A stretch of 10,743 nucleotides of DNA from Synergistaceae bacterium (GCA_017475805.1 JAFVEW010000102.1:1-10743), one strand, 5' to 3'. Shown: positions 1 to 5,560, counted from the first letter of the stretch. Notes: a model not told the origin generated them from the letters alone. Translations and numbers: made by a program.

Positions 1-924
1 GTATGATGTTACTGTTGAAGTTCCCATCGCTGCGCCTGCCATTGTCGCGAGTGCGTCAGCCATTAACGCCCCTTTAGCTCTCGGAAGGTTGCCTTTCTCG
101 TCAAGAAGTCCGCTTCTGTTGCAGACTCCGACTAAAGTTCCGAGCGTCTCGAAGAAGTCAACGAAGAAGAACGTGAAAACTATTCCCCAAAATTCGGGCG
201 ATTTAATTAATGAAAAGTCAAGCTGACCGACTAGCGGCATTATCGAAGGCGGCTGAGATACGAAAGTCTCAGGAACTTTCACGAGGCCAAGAGCGGCGGC
301 TACAGCTGTTACAAGAATAATTCCGATTAATAACGCGCCTTTGACGTTCAACGCCGTCAAAACTGCCATAACAAATAAACCTCCAAGCGATAACATCATC
401 GGCATGTTATTTTTAATGCTGCCGAGACCTAAGAGAGTAGCGTCGTTATTGACGACTATCCCTGCACCCTGAAGGCCAATGAAAGCTATAAATAAACCGA
501 TACCTGCAGAGATTCCGATTTTTAATGATTTCGGGATTGAGTTCATGATAGCTTCGCGGATATTCGTTAGAGTTAAGACCGCGAAAATAGCTCCTTCGAT
601 GAAGATTGCCGCTAAAGCCATCTGCCAAGTTACGGGCGCGCCGTTAATTTTCATGGATAAGACAACGCCGAAAGCAAAGAAAGCGTTTAAGCCCATGCCG
701 GGAGCAAGTGCTATAGGATAATTAGCGAGAGCCGCCATTAAAAACGTTCCGAGTGCCGACGCAAGACACGTAACGACAACGAGGGCGTTAAAGTCCATTC
801 CCGTTTGACTTAAAATGTTCGGGTTTACGAAAATAATATACGACATCGTTACGAAAGTCGTAAGGCCTGCGAGAATTTCAGTTGTTACGGTGCTGCCAGT
901 CTCGCGGATTTTGAACAATGACAT
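1..924 (-). CDS. NCS2-family purine permease (AzgA/PbuG-like), partial, C-terminus beyond the left edge
   Basis: Inner-membrane transporter of the nucleobase:cation symporter-2 superfamily, AzgA branch, whose characterised members import adenine, hypoxanthine or guanine with protons. The 308 codons seen begin MSLFKIRETGSTVTTEILAG and continue through several hydrophobic segments. Family hallmarks are the N-terminal TEILAGLTTFVTMSYIIFVNP stretch (residues about 15-35), the FFFVDFFETLGTLVGV segment followed by RAKGALMADA, and GTSTVTSY at the very end of the visible part, which is the start of the family's GTST...ES motif. AzgA proteins are usually about 430-450 residues, so roughly the last third lies outside the window. 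The ATG is preceded by GGAG in an extended ribosome-binding site (930-939). It follows the fkbM gene on the same strand after 64 nt and may have its own promoter in that gap. No purine riboswitch was seen upstream. The family is certain; the exact substrate is not readable from the sequence. Confidence 0.93.
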   Translation of the reverse strand, partial: MSLFKIRETGSTVTTEILAGLTTFVTMSYIIFVNPNILSQTGMDFNALVVVTCLASALGTFLMAALANYPIALAPGMGLNAFFAFGVVLSMKINGAPVTWQMALAAIFIEGAIFAVLTLTNIREAIMNSIPKSLKIGISAGIGLFIAFIGLQGAGIVVNNDATLLGLGSIKNNMPMMLSLGGLFVMAVLTALNVKGALLIGIILVTAVAAALGLVKVPETFVSQPPSIMPLVGQLDFSLIKSPEFWGIVFTFFFVDFFETLGTLVGVCNRSGLLDEKGNLPRAKGALMADALATMAGAAMGTSTVTSY

Positions 925-929
925 TTAAT

Positions 930-939
930 ATCACGCTCC
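930..939 (-). promoter_or_regulatory. Extended ribosome-binding site of the purine permease (GGAGCGTGAT)
   Basis: On the minus strand GGAGCGTGAT ends 5 nt before the permease ATG at 924. The identical decamer precedes the FkbM gene at 1744-1753. It resembles the long Shine-Dalgarno consensus GGAGGTGAT with one extra C, so it could pair with the 16S 3' end on both sides of a bulge. Confidence 0.6.
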
Positions 940-959
940 AAAAATAAAAGATAGGCGTA

Positions 960-968
960 ATTATCTCA
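960..968 (-). promoter_or_regulatory. Candidate extended -10 promoter for the purine permease
   Basis: The minus strand reads TGAGATAAT, a TGn extended -10 with a 5/6 match to TATAAT. No good -35 box is visible upstream. Transcription would start near 953, giving a leader of about 28 nt. The permease could also simply be read through from fkbM. Confidence 0.4.
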
Positions 969-988
969 CAAGAAAAATTTTTTTGCCT

Positions 989-1738
989 TTAGCTCATAGC
1001 GGCTGTCCATAAATCTTTTAAGACAAAAATAGCATTGACGCCTGTTTTCATTATGAGCGTGTAGCCCAGCGGCTCTAAAATTTCTCGGCCTTGCGTTATC
1101 GTTCCTATTGTTTCGCTGGTTGAGTCATTAAGTTCTGTGCAAATAACTTTTGGTAAAGATGAAAGTTCTTTCAGTTCGTTTAGGATTATCGTGTCGAGGC
1201 CTTCAGTGTCGAGTGAAAGAAAATCGGGGAAGACTCCGCCGCAATATTTTTCAACGACGAATTTTAATGTTCTGACTTCGACAGGAATCTCTTTAACGAT
1301 TTTGACACCCCATTGCCTGCAGGCAAATTCAGCTTCTTCCTTTGAGAACGTGCTTACGGTCGGATAGCTTGCTACGTAAAAAGTTAAAGGCTCGTTTGAT
1401 TTGCCTATGCCTATTTGAAGATTTATATCACGCTTGCGGTATTTCGCGATTTTTTTGCATAAAATCGGATTGGGTTCAATGTTGACTCCGCGTGAGCCGT
1501 TTTTATAAAAAAGCGCGGTGTTGCTGAGATAGAAAGGGTCATGAGCACCGACGTCGATATATGACGGTGATTTAATTTTTAGCGTGTTAAAAATTTCCCT
1601 GACGATAATATCTTCGCCGTTTTGTGCATAACTGATTACCCCCCCCCCAGAAAAAATTTCTTTTACAAGTCTTGCTTTGTTTGGAAGACTCACAACAAAC
1701 ATTTTGAATCTCATTGGCAAGAATTGAGAAAGTTTCAC
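989..1738 (-). CDS. FkbM-family SAM-dependent methyltransferase with a G10 tract (putatively phase-variable)
   Basis: A 249-residue protein of the FkbM family (Methyltransf_21). Members transfer a methyl group from S-adenosylmethionine to hydroxyls of sugars or polyketides and are common in surface-glycan loci. The domain starts with SYAQNGEDIIV (36-46), the family's Y(S/A)QxGED motif. It continues with the SAM-binding strand YIDVGAHDPFYLSNTALFY (60-78), NIEPN (86-90), RDINLQIGIG (104-112) and DTEGLD (177-182). No signal peptide is evident, so it is probably cytoplasmic. The GTG start is chosen for its strong upstream AAGGAGCGTGAT. A run of ten G (1639-1648) encodes Gly31-Gly33 and the first base of Val34, directly before the domain. 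The gene is intact with ten G; nine or eleven would truncate it. It follows the DUF2442 gene after 32 nt. The substrate is unknown; no glycosyltransferase is visible nearby. Confidence 0.88.
   Translation of the reverse strand: MKLSQFLPMRFKMFVVSLPNKARLVKEIFSGGGVISYAQNGEDIIVREIFNTLKIKSPSYIDVGAHDPFYLSNTALFYKNGSRGVNIEPNPILCKKIAKYRKRDINLQIGIGKSNEPLTFYVASYPTVSTFSKEEAEFACRQWGVKIVKEIPVEVRTLKFVVEKYCGGVFPDFLSLDTEGLDTIILNELKELSSLPKVICTELNDSTSETIGTITQGREILEPLGYTLIMKTGVNAIFVLKDLWTAAMS
1639..1648 (-). repeat. Homopolymeric G10 tract inside the FkbM gene (putative contingency locus)
   Basis: Ten consecutive C on the plus strand, G on the coding strand, cover codons 31-33 and the first base of codon 34. 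With nine G the next codon is TAA at once. With eleven G the shifted frame reaches TAA 18 codons after the tract. Runs of this length are known to slip during replication in phase-variable genes of other bacteria. Here, in an AT-rich gene, the tract is conspicuous. Confidence 0.8.
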
Positions 1739-1743
1739 TGAAA

Positions 1744-1753
1744 ATCACGCTCC
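1744..1753 (-). promoter_or_regulatory. Extended ribosome-binding site of the FkbM gene (GGAGCGTGAT)
   Basis: The minus strand carries AAGGAGCGTGAT 5 nt before a GTG start at 1738. It supports that GTG over the downstream in-frame ATG at codon 9. The decamer is identical to the one before the purine permease. Confidence 0.6.
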
Positions 1754-1770
1754 TTAAAATTAATTACATG

Positions 1771-2016
1771 TTAGCATATTTTACTAGCTTCATATAAGTA
1801 TTCTGGTGCAATGTCGATGTCATCATTCCAAATTACTGTATCAAATTCGGCTTTTGCTTGCATAAAAAATCCGGGATTCTTCAAAGCCTCATAAAGTTGA
1901 TTTTCCAATAAGGGTTTTGCATCAAAAAGTTTTACGCTTCCGTCATGAAATTTTATTGTCAGTGTGTAGTCTTTATGCGGGTGAACTTCCTCGACGCACC
2001 AAGCTGGTATTTTCAT
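1771..2016 (-). CDS. DUF2442 domain protein (second gene of a DUF4160-DUF2442 pair)
   Basis: An 81-residue protein matching the DUF2442 pattern: an opening strand with V-x-P-x-x-x-Y-T-L (11-19), then F-x-D-G-S-V-K-L-F-D (23-32), a central L-x-N-P-G-F-F (46-51), and the C-terminal VIWNDDIDIAPEYLYE (61-76). It has no membrane segment or signal peptide. The ATG has GGAG about 10 nt upstream (2027-2030). The gene starts 15 nt after the DUF4160 stop, so the two are almost certainly co-transcribed and perhaps translationally coupled. The pair recurs widely in bacterial genomes and has been suspected of being a toxin-antitoxin-like module, but I know of no firm biochemical function. DUF2442 folds in other proteins are sometimes linked to DNA binding; nothing here proves that. 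Confidence 0.85.
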   Translation of the reverse strand: MKIPAWCVEEVHPHKDYTLTIKFHDGSVKLFDAKPLLENQLYEALKNPGFFMQAKAEFDTVIWNDDIDIAPEYLYEASKIC

Positions 2017-2031
2017 ACTAATAATTCTCCA

Positions 2032-2292
2032 TTAATGTAAAGGCTCGATTTTATACAACGGTTGATTACTCATTGCAAGTTCCCAGTTAGCTAAAAGTTC
2101 ATCCCGGTGAAGTTCTGCCCATGCAGTTATAAATTTTTTCTGACGTTTCGGCATATCTCCTTCTAAAATTTCGCCGTCCATGTCAAAAATTGCTTTATAT
2201 TCCTGATAATATGCGTGAAAATGCGGCGGATTATGTTCACTACCTGCGAACATTCTAATTATAATTCCTAAAAACATTGAAATTGTTGGCAT
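2032..2292 (-). CDS. DUF4160 domain protein (first gene of the pair)
   Basis: An 86-residue protein with the complete DUF4160 signature. The start MPTISMFLGIIIRMF (1-15) corresponds to the family's MPxIxxFxGIxIxM. HNPPHFHAYY (20-29) holds the histidine-rich PPHFHAxY core. The next part, GEILEGDMPKRQKKFITAWAE (40-60), is the G-E-L-P-x-R segment, followed by H-x-x-E-L-x-x-N-W (62-70) and a closing KIEPL. Length is normal for the family. The clustered histidines look like a possible metal or active site, but the activity is not established. It is the promoter-proximal gene of the leftward block, with an extended -10 promoter 34-42 nt upstream and a GAGGG ribosome-binding site about 13 nt before the ATG. 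Its partner DUF2442 follows 15 nt later. A toxin-antitoxin-like role is a hypothesis only. Confidence 0.87.
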   Translation of the reverse strand: MPTISMFLGIIIRMFAGSEHNPPHFHAYYQEYKAIFDMDGEILEGDMPKRQKKFITAWAELHRDELLANWELAMSNQPLYKIEPLH

Positions 2293-2325
2293 TTAATATT
2301 TTGTCCCTCAAAAATTTTTTCCGTA

Positions 2326-2334
2326 ATTATATCA
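2326..2334 (-). promoter_or_regulatory. Extended -10 promoter for the DUF4160-DUF2442-fkbM block
   Basis: The minus strand reads TGATATAAT, a perfect TATAAT with the extended TGn element. A weak -35, TTATCA (2350-2355, 4/6), lies 18 nt upstream. Transcription would start near 2319, giving a short leader of about 27 nt. Confidence 0.65.
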
Positions 2335-2349
2335 GCTATGCGAAAATCG

Positions 2350-2358
2350 TGATAAAAT
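2350..2358 (+). promoter_or_regulatory. Candidate extended -10 promoter of the rpsB operon
   Basis: The plus strand reads TGATAAAAT: a TGn extension plus TAAAAT (5/6). No good -35 is seen at 17 nt, which extended -10 promoters can tolerate. Transcription near 2365 would give rpsB a leader of about 120 nt. Confidence 0.5.
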
Positions 2359-2402
2359 AACGCCGTTTTGAAAATAATAAATTTCGCACGTTCGTGTTTA
2401 AT

Positions 2403-2475
2403 TAAAGGTGTCGCATTTTTTAATTTTGCGATTGGATCACGGGCGGAGGATTTAATTTAATTAACCTTTAGGAGG
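2403..2475 (+). promoter_or_regulatory. Structured 5' leader of rpsB, candidate S2 autoregulatory site
   Basis: TAAAGGT (2403-2409) is exactly complementary to ACCTTTA (2464-2470), whose last base is the first base of the AGGAGG ribosome-binding site (2470-2475). Inside this closing helix is a small hairpin, TCGCA (2411-2415) with TGCGA (2427-2431). A second SD-like GGAGG (2445-2449) has no start codon after it. S2 represses its own operon through leader RNA in enterobacteria, so this is a plausible place for similar control. No known Rfam structure was recognised. Confidence 0.4.
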
Positions 2476-2487
2476 TATTTATTCTTT

Positions 2488-3306
2488 ATGGCAGTAGCAA
2501 GTATGAAGCAGTTGCTCGAATGCGGAGTCCACTTTGGACATCAGACACGCCGCTGGAATCCCAAAATGAAACCCTACATTTTCACTGAACGCAATGGCGT
2601 TTACATTATTGACCTTCAGAAGACAGTCAGAGGCCTTGACCGCGCTTATGATTTCATTCGTGAGACGGCGGCGGCTGGCGGCCATGTTCTTTTTGTCGGC
2701 ACAAAACGTCAGGCTCAGGAAACTATCCGCGACGAAGCAACGCGATGCGGCCAGTTCTACATTAATCAGCGCTGGCTCGGCGGCTTAATGACAAACTTCC
2801 CGACAATTCGCAAAAGAATTTCAAGAATGTTAGAACTTCGCAAATATGACGAAGAGGGCAAGTGGGAAGAATACACGAAAAAAGAAGCCGCTATGATCAA
2901 AAAAGAGCAGCTTAAGCTCGAGAAATATCTCGGCGGTATCGCAAACATGACCGGCGTACCCGACGCAATTTTCTTGATTGACCCGCGCCGCGAAGAAAAC
3001 GCAATCGCCGAAGCTAAAAAACTTCATATTCCGGTCGTCTCAATCGTTGATACAAACTGCGACCCTGAAATGATTGACTATCCAATTCCCGGTAACGATG
3101 ACGCTATCAGAGCTATTAAATTAATCACAGGCTTGATGGCCAACGCCGTTATCGAAGGCAGGCAGGGCGAAGATGCCGTTATTATTCCTGTTCAGGAACT
3201 CAGCGGCCCTGACGCCGTAAGCGCAGACGAGTTAATCGCGACTAAAGAACGCCTTTATGAAAGCTATGAAGGCAGCATCGACGACGAAGACATGGAGGAC
3301 AAATAA
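2488..3306 (+). CDS. rpsB: 30S ribosomal protein S2
   Basis: A small-subunit ribosomal protein, one of the last to join the 30S body, and needed for S1 docking in bacteria that have S1. The 272 residues start [19 protein letters not shown], the family N-terminal signature. They continue with [23 protein letters not shown] (about 21-43), GTKRQAQ (72-78), [12 protein letters not shown] (93-104), a charged coiled-coil region (about 105-150), and [20 protein letters not shown] (about 165-184). The C-terminus is an acidic tail ending in DDEDMEDK. Length is normal to slightly long. The ATG has AGGAGG 12 nt upstream. It is the first gene of the rightward block and is followed by tsf after 2 nt, the classic bacterial rpsB-tsf pair. 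A long leader with possible structure suggests feedback control by S2. Confidence 0.98.
   Translation: MAVASMKQLLECGVHFGHQTRRWNPKMKPYIFTERNGVYIIDLQKTVRGLDRAYDFIRETAAAGGHVLFVGTKRQAQETIRDEATRCGQFYINQRWLGGLMTNFPTIRKRISRMLELRKYDEEGKWEEYTKKEAAMIKKEQLKLEKYLGGIANMTGVPDAIFLIDPRREENAIAEAKKLHIPVVSIVDTNCDPEMIDYPIPGNDDAIRAIKLITGLMANAVIEGRQGEDAVIIPVQELSGPDAVSADELIATKERLYESYEGSIDDEDMEDK
3294..3298 (+). promoter_or_regulatory. tsf ribosome-binding site inside the rpsB coding end
   Basis: GGAGG lies within the last codons of rpsB, 10 nt before the tsf ATG at 3309. The arrangement favours translational coupling and tells which ATG starts tsf. Confidence 0.75.
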
Positions 3307-3308
3307 TT

Positions 3309-4166
3309 ATGGCAGAAATTACAGCCGCAAAAGTTAAAGAATTACGTGAACGCACCGGAAGCGGCATGATGGACTGCAAAAAAGCCCTTGCCGAAACAAA
3401 CGGCGACATGGAAAAAGCTATCGACTATCTCCGCGAGAAAGGTTTAGCAAAAGCCGCAAAGAAAGCCGAACGTACAGCCAGCGACGGCCGAGTCTTCTAT
3501 TCAATCAGCGAAGACGGCAAACGCGGAGTCATGATTGAACTTAACAGTGAAACTGACTTTGTCGCTAAGACTGACGAATTTAACGACTTAGGCAAAAAAA
3601 TCACTGCTCATCTTTTCGAGAAAGCCTATGATGATCCTGCGGCTTTACTTGCCGGAAGCAATCTTAATGAAACTCTCACGGCAGTCATTGCTAAACTTGG
3701 CGAGAATATCGTCTTAAAGAGATTCGCAAGATTCGATTCAGAAAACGGCAAAGCCTTCTGCTATATTCACAGCAATTATAAAGTCGGCGCACTTGTTGAA
3801 ATTGAAGCAGACAAAGCCGAAGCTCTTAATGCTCCTGAATTTGCAGAGTTAGGACACGAGATTTGTATGCAGATCGCCGCAGCAAATCCGTTATATCTTG
3901 TTCCCGAAGACGCTCCTGAAGATGTTTTAGAGCGTGAAAAAGCCGTCTATCGTCAGCAGCTTCTTGATGAAGGCAAACCTGCGGACAAAATCGAAAAGAT
4001 TCTTCCCGGCAAAATCAGAAAATATTTCGATAATACTTGCTTGCTTGAGCAGGAATATATTCGCGACACAGATAAGAAAGTCAAAGATTTAGTCGCCGAA
4101 GTCGGCAAGAAACTTGGCGCAAAAATCACCGTCAAACGCTTCGAGAGATTTGGAATCGGAGAGTAA
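3309..4166 (+). CDS. tsf: Translation elongation factor Ts
   Basis: Guanine-nucleotide exchange factor that releases GDP from EF-Tu so that it can reload with GTP during elongation. The 285-residue product opens with the UBA-like N-domain, including VKELRERTGSGMMDCKKAL (9-27), which contains the conserved TGxGMMDCKKAL. The core carries TDFVA (82-86), whose Asp-Phe wedge disturbs the Mg2+ site of EF-Tu. The middle part has the two core subdomains, and the C-terminal part shows DNTCLLEQEYIRD and KKLGAKITVKRFERF, typical of family ends. Length matches many bacterial EF-Ts proteins. It lies 2 nt after rpsB, with its ribosome-binding site inside rpsB, and is followed by pyrH after a 44-nt repeat-rich gap. 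Confidence 0.98.
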   Translation: MAEITAAKVKELRERTGSGMMDCKKALAETNGDMEKAIDYLREKGLAKAAKKAERTASDGRVFYSISEDGKRGVMIELNSETDFVAKTDEFNDLGKKITAHLFEKAYDDPAALLAGSNLNETLTAVIAKLGENIVLKRFARFDSENGKAFCYIHSNYKVGALVEIEADKAEALNAPEFAELGHEICMQIAAANPLYLVPEDAPEDVLEREKAVYRQQLLDEGKPADKIEKILPGKIRKYFDNTCLLEQEYIRDTDKKVKDLVAEVGKKLGAKITVKRFERFGIGE

Positions 4167-4175
4167 GAAAAACAA

Positions 4176-4210
4176 GTAGGAATTAGGAATTAGGAGGTAG
4201 GAAGTAAAAA
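4176..4210 (+). repeat. Tandem heptanucleotide repeat (TAGGAAT-like) before pyrH
   Basis: Five consecutive 7-nt units fill the gap up to the pyrH ATG: GTAGGAA, TTAGGAA, TTAGGAG, GTAGGAA and the degenerate GTAAAAA. The third and fourth units also supply the purine-rich ribosome-binding site. Similar heptads of the opposite orientation lie after pyrH (4957-4970). Confidence 0.6.
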
Positions 4211-4227
4211 ATGCCTCCTATTTGCTA
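4184..4227 (+). repeat. Imperfect hairpin around the pyrH start, with ATG in the loop
   Basis: TAGGAATTAGGAGG (4184-4197) can pair with CCTCCTATTTGCTA (4214-4227) at 12 of 14 positions. The 16-nt loop contains the ATG at 4211. The stem buries the AGGAGG at 4192-4197. It may be RNA control of pyrH translation, or a small palindromic repeat inserted at the gene start. Confidence 0.5.
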
Positions 4228-4948
4228 CTCAATTAAAATGCCGAAATTCAAAAAAATTTTATTAAAAATGTCGGGAGAAGTCTTGGCCGGTAGTCAAAAT
4301 CACGGACTCGACTTCAAAACCGTCAGCAGTTTCGCAAAAAATTTAGCCGAGATCGCAAACTCAGGAATTGAGTTATCAATCGTCATCGGCGGCGGAAATA
4401 TGTTAAGAGGCAGAGACGCTCTTGAATACGGGCTTGACCGCGTCAGTATTGACTCAATAGGAATGTTAGGCACCGTCATGAACGCTCTCGCTATTAAAGC
4501 CGCGCTTGCGAATTTTAACGTCAAAGCTCAAGTTTTATCGGCTGTAGGAATGTCGCCGCTTGCGGATTTATATAATCGTGAACGAGCGAGAGATTTATTA
4601 AGTTCAGGTTATGTAGTTTTATTTGCAGCAGGAACGGGCCACCCGTTTTTTTCGACTGATACTGCCGCAGCTTTGAGGGCTTCTGAACTTGGCCTCGATT
4701 GTGTCGTTAAAGCTACGAAAGTCAACGGAATTTATGACAAAGATCCGATGAAATTTTCAGACGCTAAATTCATTCCTGAACTTAAATATGACGAGGCTAT
4801 AAAATTAAATATTGAAGTTTTAGACACAGCCGCTTTTGCAATTTGCCGCGAAAATAAAATTCCTATATGGGTCTTGAGTATTCAAGATTCAAACTGGGTC
4901 AAAAATATAATTGAAGGCGTCAAAACAGGAACGCTCGTAACTCAATAA
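4211..4948 (+). CDS. pyrH: UMP kinase (uridylate kinase)
   Basis: Phosphorylates UMP to UDP with ATP in pyrimidine biosynthesis; the bacterial enzyme is a hexamer of the amino-acid-kinase fold, usually controlled by GTP and UTP. Motifs numbered from this start are KKILLKMSGE (14-23, phosphate binding), GGGNMLRG (60-67), DSIGMLGTVMNALA (about 81-94), GTGHPFFSTDTAA (141-153) and VNGIYDKDP (about 172-180). The start is uncertain. ATG 4211 has AGGAGG and AGGAAG just upstream and gives 245 residues. ATG 4238 (MPKFKKILLK) gives 236 residues and aligns with usual family starts but has no ribosome-binding site. The extra MPPICYSIK is encoded by the arm of a hairpin repeat, so the purine-rich site may be incidental. 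Its place between tsf and frr is typical of bacteria. Confidence 0.96.
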   Translation: MPPICYSIKMPKFKKILLKMSGEVLAGSQNHGLDFKTVSSFAKNLAEIANSGIELSIVIGGGNMLRGRDALEYGLDRVSIDSIGMLGTVMNALAIKAALANFNVKAQVLSAVGMSPLADLYNRERARDLLSSGYVVLFAAGTGHPFFSTDTAAALRASELGLDCVVKATKVNGIYDKDPMKFSDAKFIPELKYDEAIKLNIEVLDTAAFAICRENKIPIWVLSIQDSNWVKNIIEGVKTGTLVTQ

Positions 4949-4956
4949 AAATTTTT

Positions 4957-4970
4957 TAATCCCTAATCCC
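4957..4970 (-). repeat. Heptanucleotide repeat after pyrH, inverted relative to the upstream one
   Basis: The plus strand has TAATCCC twice in direct tandem, followed by TCATAAT. Read on the minus strand it is GGGATTA twice, close to the GGAATTA heptads upstream of pyrH. Only two exact units are present. Confidence 0.45.
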
Positions 4971-5002
4971 TCATAATAAAAATTCAAAGGAGGATTAATA
5001 CT

Positions 5003-5560
5003 ATGCCAAAAGATGAACTTGCTGGACTCAAAGAAAATATGGATAAGGCCATAGCCTTTTTGCAGAATGAATATCTTTCGATCCGAACAGGCCGCGCTCA
5101 CCCTGGACTCGTCAGTGATATTAAAGTCGATTACTACGGAACGCCGACACCGATTAAAAATTTAGCAAACGTTACAGTGCCGGAAAGCCGTTCGCTTCAG
5201 GTTGCGCCGTTCGACAAAACGAGCTTAAAAGCTATCGAAAAAGCTATTTTAGCTGCTAATGTCGGAATGACTCCTCAGAGCGACGGAACCGTTTTAAGAA
5301 TGACTTTGCCCGAACTTACAAAGGCAAGACGCGTTGAACTCACAAAAATTCTTGCACGCAAGGCCGAAGAGTCAAAAGTCGTTATCAGGAACTACAGACG
5401 CGACACCATTGAAGCTCTCAAAAAGCAGGAAAAAGCCTCCGAAATCACCGAAGATGACCTGAAGAAATTTACAAAAGACGTTCAGGACATTACGGACAAA
5501 TACATTAAAAAAATTGACGAGGTTTATAAAGTCAAAGAAAAAGAAGTTTTAGAAGATTAA
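5003..5560 (+). CDS. frr: Ribosome recycling factor
   Basis: Acts with EF-G after termination to split the 70S ribosome from mRNA and deacylated tRNA. The 185-residue product has the normal length. It has the two-domain layout of the family: an antiparallel three-helix bundle built from the N-terminal helix (about 1-30) and the C-terminal half (about 105-185), with a small beta domain between. Signature segments are SIRTGRAHPGLV (26-37) with its conserved RTGRA, DYYGTPTPI (43-51), and VTVPESRSLQVAPFDK near 57-72. The ending KKIDEVYKVKEKEVLE is typical. The ATG is preceded by AAAGGAGGA at good spacing (4986-4994). The gene completes the conserved rpsB-tsf-pyrH-frr set. The uppS-cdsA genes that often follow in other bacteria are replaced here by cheR. 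Confidence 0.98.
   Translation: MPKDELAGLKENMDKAIAFLQNEYLSIRTGRAHPGLVSDIKVDYYGTPTPIKNLANVTVPESRSLQVAPFDKTSLKAIEKAILAANVGMTPQSDGTVLRMTLPELTKARRVELTKILARKAEESKVVIRNYRRDTIEALKKQEKASEITEDDLKKFTKDVQDITDKYIKKIDEVYKVKEKEVLED

Larger units (their letters stand above)
2326..2358. promoter_or_regulatory. Inverted repeat formed by two divergent -10 elements (possible operator)
   Basis: ATTATATCA (2326-2334) and TGATAAAAT (2350-2358) are inverted copies with 8 of 9 positions matching, separated by 15 nt. Each contains the -10 box of one of the divergent promoters, so a protein bound here would affect both directions. Part of the symmetry arises simply because both are promoter-like. Confidence 0.4.

Noticed and set aside
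253..270. GAGA...TCTC small hairpin in the permease gene
   Set aside because: It is four base pairs within coding sequence and is expected by chance.
479..721. 80-codon plus-strand open frame opposite the purine permease
   Set aside because: It is antisense to a clear transporter gene, has no recognisable domain and no ribosome-binding site that stands out.
971..982. A/T run between fkbM and the permease as an intrinsic terminator
   Set aside because: The minus strand has only AAAAAAATTTTT without a GC-rich stem.
1137..1367. 76-codon plus-strand open frame inside the FkbM gene
   Set aside because: The FkbM reading has the full set of domain motifs; the opposite frame has none.
4949..4960. 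AAAAATTTTTT after pyrH as a terminator
   Set aside because: It is AT-only with no GC stem, and frr follows closely in the same operon.
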